Source: Brumimicrobium salinarum
GTDB lineage: Bacteria > Bacteroidota > Bacteroidia > Flavobacteriales_D > Crocinitomicaceae
Assembly: GCF_002844555.1 (NCBI RefSeq)
Contig: NZ_PJNI01000005.1
Coordinates: 162,132-226,131, forward strand
DNA: 64,000 nt
Direction of reading: 5' to 3'
In this document: piece by piece, positions 58,231 through 64,000 of the stretch
How the letters are laid out: each line of letters opens with the position of its first letter
How positions within the stretch are numbered: position 1 is the stretch's first letter
Position numbers and translations under genes: made by a program
Notes under the pieces: generated by a model
Told to the model about the DNA's origin: nothing
Database searches by the model: none
What the model saw: only the letters and a program-made list of their open reading frames with translations

Positions 58231-58851
58231 TTAGTAGTTTATTTCATAAGTTTTATATTCTCCAGGAGCATAGAATACAGTATCATAGTATATGCTATTA
58301 GTTCCATTTCTCGAAACTTCCCATCTAAAATACACATTCCCCATTGGAATATCTGAATATCCATTGGTTTCCCAATAAGCACAGCCCATGTGTTCCCAGC
58401 CGAAATTACCATTAATGGATCCTATTTGATTCTTTCGAAAGAGAACAAATTTATCGCTGGCGCCATTGCAATTAGCGTTGTTGATAATAAGCTTAGAATA
58501 AGCACACTCCGCAAATTCAAACTCTGCTTTGAAGTTTTCGCCATCCTCCTCACTAAAATACAATTGTATATTCTTGTTATAACAGGAGTTTTCCGGTTCA
58601 ACTACACGCACCCCACGTCCTTTATTTTTGGGTAATCGCTCAGTAACAATCGCTTCGCCGTTCGCATCCAGTGTACCCGTGGCAACTGTTTTGGATTTTG
58701 TGCCACCGTTTATATTCGTATAAGTTACCACATAATAGGTTAAACCTGGATAAGGTTCACCTGTAGCTGCATTTTTTGCTGTGATGTGGATGGTTTGCTT
58801 TTTTTTGCAAGAAACGAACAAGATTAATGCTATGATGAGTAGGTATTTCAT
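58231..58851 (-). CDS. tandem lipoprotein paralogue 2
   Basis: A 206-residue lipoprotein, second of three. The signal peptide MKYLLIIALILFVSC ends at a lipobox Cys15 followed by KKKQ. Residues 16-about 112 are nearly identical to paralogues 1 and 3. The C-terminal half (NNANCNGASDKFVLF, MGNVYFRWEVSRNG, DTVFYAPG, ending YEINY) is divergent but keeps the same framework of Cys, Gly-Cys, Trp and Asp-Thr positions. The stop codon of paralogue 3 directly precedes its ATG (TAAATG), and its own stop directly precedes paralogue 1, giving translational coupling. Confidence 0.85.
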   Translation of the reverse strand: MKYLLIIALILFVSCKKKQTIHITAKNAATGEPYPGLTYYVVTYTNINGGTKSKTVATGTLDANGEAIVTERLPKNKGRGVRVVEPENSCYNKNIQLYFSEEDGENFKAEFEFAECAYSKLIINNANCNGASDKFVLFRKNQIGSINGNFGWEHMGCAYWETNGYSDIPMGNVYFRWEVSRNGTNSIYYDTVFYAPGEYKTYEINY

Positions 58852-59466
58852 TTAATAGTTTATTTCGTAAATTTTATATTCGTTAATGTCGAGATTAAAT
58901 GTATCATAATAATCTGTTGAAATATTGTTTTTCGTTACTATCCAATGCAAAGTATAAGTCCCTATCGGCACTTGAGTTGGGGATGTAGTAGAATTGGCAC
59001 AACCATGTAATATCCAAGGAATATTTGAAGTAGAATGCATCGTATTGTCGATGTAAATTTCAATTTTATCACTTGTATCTATGCAATTAATATTTGTAAC
59101 CTTTCTTTGAAGTGTTGCACACTCCGCAAACTCAAACTCCGCTTTGAAATTCTCTTCATCACTAAAATACAATTGTATATTCTTGTTATAACAAGAGTTT
59201 TCGGGTTCAACTACACGCACACCATGTCCTTTGTTTTTGGATAATCGTTCTGTAACAATCGCTTCGCCGTTTGCGTCTAATGTACCCGTAGCAACAGTTT
59301 TGGATTTAGTACCGCCGTTTATATTTGTATAGGTTACCAAATAGTAGGTTAAACCTGGATAAGGTTCACCTGTAGCTGCGTTTTTTGCTGTGATATGGAT
59401 GGTTTGCTTTTTTTTACAGGAGAAAAGAAATAAACCAACCAATAATAATAAAAGTAACTTTTTCAT
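58852..59466 (-). CDS. tandem lipoprotein paralogue 3 (first of the set)
   Basis: From the ATG at 59466 this is a 204-residue lipoprotein with signal MKKLLLLLLVGLFLFSC and Cys17 followed by KKKQ. The N-terminal domain matches the other two paralogues except for small losses (it lacks the DG of SEEDGEN). The C-terminal half (NINCIDTSDKIEIYID, ILHGCANSTTS, TYTLHWIVTKNN, ending YEINY) is the most divergent. Its ATG overlaps the stop of the hydrolase gene (ATGA, 59463-59466). A longer frame from 59511 would lie inside the hydrolase and is not used. Confidence 0.85.
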   Translation of the reverse strand: MKKLLLLLLVGLFLFSCKKKQTIHITAKNAATGEPYPGLTYYLVTYTNINGGTKSKTVATGTLDANGEAIVTERLSKNKGHGVRVVEPENSCYNKNIQLYFSDEENFKAEFEFAECATLQRKVTNINCIDTSDKIEIYIDNTMHSTSNIPWILHGCANSTTSPTQVPIGTYTLHWIVTKNNISTDYYDTFNLDINEYKIYEINY

Positions 59467-62333
59467 AAGGCAATTATTTTTTTGGTTTGCACCCCGTTTG
59501 AACTCATCCATTTTAGAAAGTAAATTCCTTTTGGGAGTTCAATAAACACGGTTTGAGATAATACTCTATTTTCTTTAATGATTTTTCCGTTAGTGTCTGT
59601 AATGATATACGAGCCCTCTGGCTCCGGAAATTCAATCGTAAACCCTTTATCCGAAGGATTTGGATAAACTTTTAAAACTGTTTTTTGACGGGCTTCATCA
59701 TTTGTGTTGTCATCTTCAGCTTGCATAAGTTGCTTTTCATCAGCTCTCTTTTCATTGTGCTGACCATTATTTGTTTTCATACCTTGCTCTCTTGGTCTTG
59801 AACAACCATCACAATGCACAAATGCGTGATACTTGCTTCCTTGTTGGGTGTGAAAACCAGGTTTCATCACTACACCATTACAAGCATAGGCGTTTACTTC
59901 TCCTGTTTTCTCAATGATAAAAGGCCCAAGATTGGTTTTTGGCGTAATTGTATCACCAATAATTACTTTGTCATAAGCTTTATACCACGCTTTGTAGCGA
60001 TAATTGGGGGCCCACTGGATGTGGTTTTTACCAATCGTTTTATTTTGTAGGTAAACGATATCCGCCTCTACTTCGTCGAGAATAAAGTTTCGGGTATGCA
60101 CAAGGTAGGTGTCATCTAAATCATCATCATCAACAGATTCTTGCATCTTGATGTGCTGATAAGTTTGGGGATCACAATAAATTGCTTCAAATGGAGTGAT
60201 GTCGAAATGCGTATTGGGGTGAGCGAGATTAGGGTAGCCGTAAGTATTTGATGGAAAGTTAATATCGAAATTAAATTCATTATACATTAACCCTTCGTCC
60301 TTCAAATTGTAATACAAATCATCGTTTTCCCATATTGTTGGGTTTATCCCTAAGGCAGAAACCATAGGCAGAAAGTTCATGTTTCCATTATAATGTTTAG
60401 TTCCTAGGAATAAACCAGTTGTACGCAAGATAACAATTGGTGAAACGGGAAACCACCATTGGTCATAAAACTCATTTTTATACCCTCCTTGTGCCATATC
60501 CCATTCGTAAGCGCCGTTGGTTTTGTAATGGCGGTGAAGTAATATAGGCACAATAAAGGCTGCCATTCTTATTTCTCTTCTTTTAAATACACTTGATGCA
60601 GTTCCTTCTCTTGATGCATTAATACGCCGATTTATATGTTTCCATCCAATAAATGCTGGAATGGGGTAGTTTTGTGTAAAAAGTTTTTCACCTGGGGAAA
60701 GTCCAAATTCATCGTTATAATCTGCTGAATTATGTCCCGTAGAAACAGCGACATTTCTAGTGAAAGTTGGAAAAGTTCTGCGCAAGTCATTTATTGGGGT
60801 AAACTGATGGTTAAATGAATTTTCTAAATTATTCATTAAATTTTGTCGTATTACATCAGGTGCTGGATAGATAATCCTATCACTGTTGCTTGAGGAAATC
60901 GTACTCCCAGCAATATGATTTATTAGCATAGATCTTGAGGCTGCATCTTTTAAATTATCATAAACTGCAGCGGCTATTGGATTCCATGTTCTGTTAAATT
61001 CATAATATACAGCTTGGGCGAACATTGGCACATTGGCACCCCAATGTGGAGAGTCAAACGGTATATACAACCTTGTATGATGATGAGGTGTTCCCCATTC
61101 CATGTGTTCTTTTTCTAGCACCTTTAATGCCCATCTCCAATGTTGTCCACCAGCACTAAACCCAATCGCAATATTCTCCCAATTTTCGTTAGGGAAATTT
61201 TCCTTTTTCTTTTGGTTAATGTGTTTTACGAAACCAGCTAATATTCCACCAGCATGATCAATTCCTCTATTTCCAGGTGTCTGTTTGATAAAAATCACAT
61301 CATATCCCATTTCAGATAATGATGATATTAAGGATTTAAAATCAAATTGATCGTAGTATTTTCGAAAAGATACATTTTGTATTGATGGTCTGTAAGGTGG
61401 TGCAATAATTACTGGTCTTCTTATTTTGTTACTGTTTCCGCATCCGTATTTTATGGCATATTTTATGTCATGATTATCACTCGGATATTTTATGTTTTTT
61501 TTGTCCCATCTGTTTACTGACTTTTCTTGATACCCTCCTTGATTCTTGTATTTATATATCTCAGTGGTCAAATAAAAGCTGAGCGTATCATTTTGGTTTC
61601 TTCCATTTAATGAATAATTCACTGCGGCTCTTCCAACTTGTCTATCTTTCACAATACGATAATTAATTTTATTATTCTTTTCAGAAAATTCCTGAAAACC
61701 ATTTCCTACATCTAATTGAATAGAAAGAAGTTTTATGTTAGGCCCTGTAGAAATAAAATCCCTATTGTACTTAATAATTCCGCCTTCGTAACCATGCTTC
61801 CCATATAACTCCAGTAAAGCAGCGTCTTTAAACATTACTTTACTATAAATCTGCTTTTCATCAAAAGCAGGATTTAATTTAAGTTGACTCCTTTGATTGG
61901 AGAAAGCGTTTTGTTTTTGATAAAGATTGCTGTCTATTTTACTCATCTCATGCAGCAATAACCCAAAAGGCTGTATGACCTTCTCTTCTTCACTCTCTCT
62001 CTGATATTGCAAATAGGAATTTGTTATTTTATTGATCAATAACGTATCAGGCAACATGTATTTTGGATTTGTATAGCTTACACCAATATCAGAATACGCC
62101 TGTAACCAAGAATACGCATCTGCAATTCCAGAATAATCGCCTTTTATTTGCTTGATTAATAGTTCGTGCTCTGATAAAGAACGGTCAAATAAAGCATTTC
62201 CGTATAATTCTGCGTCGAGTAAACCAAATACAACATCTGCTACTTCTCTAGCTGTAGTGTATTCCAATGTATCTTTCTGCCCCCACCCGTTAAATCCAAC
62301 AAGCAAAAGCAATCCTAAAATTAGCTTTTTCAT
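59463..62333 (-). CDS. T9SS-exported alpha/beta-hydrolase-like protein
   Basis: The 956-residue protein has a signal peptide (MKKLILGLLLLVGFNGWGQ), a long N-terminal helical region (about 25-280) and then a hydrolase-like part. This part contains the nucleophile elbow IGFSAGGQ (Ser near residue 393, GxSxG type) after a RPVIIAPPYRP strand, and IPFDSPHWGANVP, which resembles the lipase-type aspartate region. AVSTGHNS is a candidate catalytic histidine. The C-terminus is a T9SS type A sorting domain (KVYPNPSDKGFTIEFPEPEG ... FLKWMSSNGVQTKKI). It is likely exported to the surface or outside. The substrate is not recognised. It lies four bases after the tail-fibre-like gene and overlaps the first lipoprotein by four bases. 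Confidence 0.82.
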   Translation of the reverse strand: MKKLILGLLLLVGFNGWGQKDTLEYTTAREVADVVFGLLDAELYGNALFDRSLSEHELLIKQIKGDYSGIADAYSWLQAYSDIGVSYTNPKYMLPDTLLINKITNSYLQYQRESEEEKVIQPFGLLLHEMSKIDSNLYQKQNAFSNQRSQLKLNPAFDEKQIYSKVMFKDAALLELYGKHGYEGGIIKYNRDFISTGPNIKLLSIQLDVGNGFQEFSEKNNKINYRIVKDRQVGRAAVNYSLNGRNQNDTLSFYLTTEIYKYKNQGGYQEKSVNRWDKKNIKYPSDNHDIKYAIKYGCGNSNKIRRPVIIAPPYRPSIQNVSFRKYYDQFDFKSLISSLSEMGYDVIFIKQTPGNRGIDHAGGILAGFVKHINQKKKENFPNENWENIAIGFSAGGQHWRWALKVLEKEHMEWGTPHHHTRLYIPFDSPHWGANVPMFAQAVYYEFNRTWNPIAAAVYDNLKDAASRSMLINHIAGSTISSSNSDRIIYPAPDVIRQNLMNNLENSFNHQFTPINDLRRTFPTFTRNVAVSTGHNSADYNDEFGLSPGEKLFTQNYPIPAFIGWKHINRRINASREGTASSVFKRREIRMAAFIVPILLHRHYKTNGAYEWDMAQGGYKNEFYDQWWFPVSPIVILRTTGLFLGTKHYNGNMNFLPMVSALGINPTIWENDDLYYNLKDEGLMYNEFNFDINFPSNTYGYPNLAHPNTHFDITPFEAIYCDPQTYQHIKMQESVDDDDLDDTYLVHTRNFILDEVEADIVYLQNKTIGKNHIQWAPNYRYKAWYKAYDKVIIGDTITPKTNLGPFIIEKTGEVNAYACNGVVMKPGFHTQQGSKYHAFVHCDGCSRPREQGMKTNNGQHNEKRADEKQLMQAEDDNTNDEARQKTVLKVYPNPSDKGFTIEFPEPEGSYIITDTNGKIIKENRVLSQTVFIELPKGIYFLKWMSSNGVQTKKIIAL

Positions 62334-62337
62334 AGTT

Positions 62338-63486
62338 CTACTTTTTGTTTGTGAGTTGCTTCAATTCTAAAATCAATTCTTGTTGTAAACGAATGGTTTC
62401 TTGTTGCGCTTCAAGCAGTTTTTGCTGTTCATTTAAAACTTCTTCTTGATTTTCAACTTTTTCATTGATTTCAAGCAGATACAGTGTTAACTCTTCAATT
62501 TTCTCCATTGATGTTTTAGCAGCTTCTCCTAAATTAACTCCTTCTGTTTCTATTTCTATTGCAGAAGGAACGTTCGGTAAATGGCCGTTAGCAACAATAA
62601 AGGCTTTCACTTCATTTAAAGGCATGAGTGGGTAATCTTTTTTGAAAACATAGTCTGGCCAAGCAGCAAGGTCTACTTTAATTTCTCGGGCACGCAGCAG
62701 TCCATCGTTATCTAATTGGAGAAGTTTATATGGATTTTGACCATTCATTTTCTCAATAAGTAAGGAATGTGTATCGAAATTATTTGATGTTCGGATATGA
62801 AGTTTCGCTTCTGGTTTTATCCCAACTCCCAGCTTAACGTCAGGTTTACATTTACTATTTAAAATAAACATGCGTTGCGGGTCACGTTGCCAATCGGGTG
62901 CTGAATAAGAGATGTTTCCATAAATGTCAGTTAAACAATGTACCATTTCCACCTCAGTCGCATAGAATTTGGATTTAAGGTCACCGCCATTCACGACATC
63001 ACCGTTTTGGTCAATCATTAAAAGACCGTTTTCATTCAGCGATGTATCTATTAAAGGCTTCAATTTTAAACTTCCTTGGTGAAGCGTTAGGTTTCCGTAC
63101 ACATCTAAATCTTTTTCAACGCGTGCAGATTTATTGAATAACACATTGTCGTTTGCCATAAATACTGAATCTATGCGGACACGGCCATTTACATGGAGTT
63201 TTTCAACAGGATGAAGCGTTCCAATTCCCATATTTCCATCATGGCTAATACGTACACGCTCTATATTGTTAGAACGGAATCTTAAACAAGCATCGTTGGT
63301 AGTTCCTATAAAAGCACTTGAATCTGCTGTGTTTCCATGCGTTTTCCATTCAGGGTTGACTTGTGAAAAGGCTGTATTGCTGCTAAGGGAAATAGCGGCA
63401 AATAGCACGAAAGCTATTAGTTTAACGGTTGGTAAAGAAGTGTGTGTGTGTGTGGCAAACACACGATTTGTTGAAATCATTTCCAT
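62338..63486 (-). CDS. exported tail-fibre/S74-type repeat protein with C-terminal coiled coil
   Basis: A 382-residue protein with a signal peptide (hydrophobic VKLIAFVLFAAISLSS after a THTHTS stretch) and N-terminal beta-helix-like repeats (MGIGTLHPVEKLHVNGRVRI, DLDVYGNLTLHQGSLKL, LGVGIKPEAKLHI). It has the Bacteroidota tail-fibre cassette near the end (AAWPDYVFKKDYPL, NGHLPNVPSAIEIETEGVNLG), followed by a Glu/Gln-rich coiled coil (about 335-382). It lacks a complete S74 peptidase. It is the first gene of the operon with the hydrolase and the lipoproteins; its N-terminal THTHT is encoded by a (CA)7 tract. Confidence 0.82.
   Translation of the reverse strand: MEMISTNRVFATHTHTSLPTVKLIAFVLFAAISLSSNTAFSQVNPEWKTHGNTADSSAFIGTTNDACLRFRSNNIERVRISHDGNMGIGTLHPVEKLHVNGRVRIDSVFMANDNVLFNKSARVEKDLDVYGNLTLHQGSLKLKPLIDTSLNENGLLMIDQNGDVVNGGDLKSKFYATEVEMVHCLTDIYGNISYSAPDWQRDPQRMFILNSKCKPDVKLGVGIKPEAKLHIRTSNNFDTHSLLIEKMNGQNPYKLLQLDNDGLLRAREIKVDLAAWPDYVFKKDYPLMPLNEVKAFIVANGHLPNVPSAIEIETEGVNLGEAAKTSMEKIEELTLYLLEINEKVENQEEVLNEQQKLLEAQQETIRLQQELILELKQLTNKK
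63441..63454. repeat. (TG)7 dinucleotide repeat inside a coding region
   Basis: Seven TG units ((CA)7 on the coding strand) lie at codons 12-16 of the 62338-63486 gene, before the signal peptide core. Slippage here would shift the frame. Confidence 0.8.
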
Positions 63487-63690
63487 AATAGTAAGTAATT
63501 AGTTTACACTAAGTAACGATTTTTTTTTAAGTTTTCAAAACTTTTGTTGTGATAGGCTGTTGATTTTTCTGCAGATAAGCTGGTGTAGTCGTTTGTCATG
63601 GGGAAGAATGTTTTCTCCTGAAAAAAATATTTTGTAATTCACTTTGACCTCGGGTTGAAAGGCTAGTAAAAGTTGTGTAGTGTATTGAAT
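63487..63690. other. gap between the hydrolase operon and the next T9SS gene
   Basis: No TAnnTTTG promoter on the minus strand was found here. A palindrome AAGTTTTCAAAACTT occurs at 63531-63545 without a T-run on the minus strand. Confidence 0.4.
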
Positions 63691-64000
63691 TTAGCTTTGC
63701 TCTAGTTGATACATCATGAGTGAAAAAACTGATGGACGCTTTTTATTGAGCTTTGATTTTATAATATAAACACCTAATTTCAAATCCCCAAGATCAATCG
63801 TAGTGATGGATTGTTCAGGTGTGGTTTGCAACACCTTATTTCCTTGTAAGTTGTAAAAAACAACTTCGTCTGCAATGCTTCCATGATTACTTTTAATGGT
63901 TACCGTTTGCTCGGCGGGGTTGGGATAGATGATGTAGTCCTGCGCTTCAACTCGCTTATTTAAGCCTGTAGCTTTTGTCATAAGACTAATTAAGTTGATT
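63691..64000 (-). CDS. T9SS cargo protein, C-terminal part (partial, start beyond right edge)
   Basis: The frame is open to the right edge, so the ATG at 63981 is internal rather than the true start. The visible 103 residues contain a typical T9SS type A C-terminal sorting domain (DYIIYPNPAEQTVTIKSNHG, VVFYNLQGNKVL, IDLGDLKLGVYIIK), and the final part (KKRPSVFSLMMYQLEQS) is longer than usual. The function of the rest cannot be told. Confidence 0.85.
   Translation of the reverse strand, partial: INLISLMTKATGLNKRVEAQDYIIYPNPAEQTVTIKSNHGSIADEVVFYNLQGNKVLQTTPEQSITTIDLGDLKLGVYIIKSKLNKKRPSVFSLMMYQLEQS

Larger units (their letters stand above)
57613..59466 (-). repeat. triple tandem duplication with conserved 5' halves and divergent 3' halves
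   Basis: Three gene-length units of 618, 621 and 615 bases follow head to tail with no spacer. The first 330 bases or so of each are nearly identical in DNA sequence, while the rest is much less alike. The change is abrupt after the FEFAEC codons. Confidence 0.85.

Noticed and set aside
62338..63486. A prophage tail-fibre module
   Set aside because: No other phage genes are nearby, and the cassette is widespread on exported Bacteroidota proteins with signal peptides like this one.

Overview
The window is AT-rich chromosomal DNA from a member of Bacteroidota, most likely order Flavobacteriales and possibly close to Crocinitomicaceae/Fluviicola; the genus is inferred from gene content only. 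The evidence is threefold. Promoters are of the Bacteroidota TAnnTTTG (-7) type. Type IX secretion (T9SS) C-terminal sorting domains of the YPNP class occur at the right end. Typical Bacteroidota families are present: alpha-2-macroglobulin with an EYKRPTFEV motif, a bacterial GH3 protein, DUF3109, a tail-fibre-type C-terminal cassette, and the full str-S10-spc-alpha ribosomal cluster read as one unit without tuf, adk or map.

Layout. 1-3358: 5' part of an alpha-2-macroglobulin gene cut by the left edge. 3461-5484: yidD and an FMN-binding glutamate-synthase-like gene. 5718-6932: rpsF-rpsR-rplI with promoter and terminator. 7306-12016: SPOUT methyltransferase, DoxX, a HEAT-like protein, a deoxynucleoside kinase and a GH3/hypothetical pair. 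12172-14357: era-der with its own promoter. 14400-31534: a run of 32 translation, secretion and transcription genes from rpsL to rplQ on the minus strand, with a strong promoter, a 5' leader hairpin and a clear terminator.

31756-42581: a UvrD/PcrA helicase, a 775-base structured intergenic region, a TPR/beta-propeller protein, EI24 protein, purB, two exported unknowns and kdtA. 42884-53773: Bax-inhibitor-1 protein, S4 protein, MmcQ/YjbR protein, fatty acid desaturase, pgk, eno, carA, DsbD, a small unknown and the tRNA hydroxylase TrhO. 53885-57511: fused E1 alpha/beta dehydrogenase, a SAM methyltransferase and a DUF3109 protein.

57613-63486: a tightly coupled operon of a tail-fibre-like surface protein, a 956-residue T9SS-exported alpha/beta-hydrolase-like protein and three tandem paralogous lipoproteins. 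The lipoproteins have near-identical N-terminal halves and divergent C-terminal halves. The window ends in the C-terminus of another T9SS cargo gene.

Most of the window is housekeeping. The best candidate for something undescribed is the 57613-63486 operon: a secreted GxSxG hydrolase followed by tandem lipoproteins looks like a lipase effector with duplicated immunity lipoproteins, but routed through T9SS. This is inference from layout and motifs. Secondary signals are three promoters placed exactly four bases before a start codon (probable leaderless mRNAs), a hairpin at the predicted 5' end of the ribosomal transcript, and a short repeated intergenic sequence.
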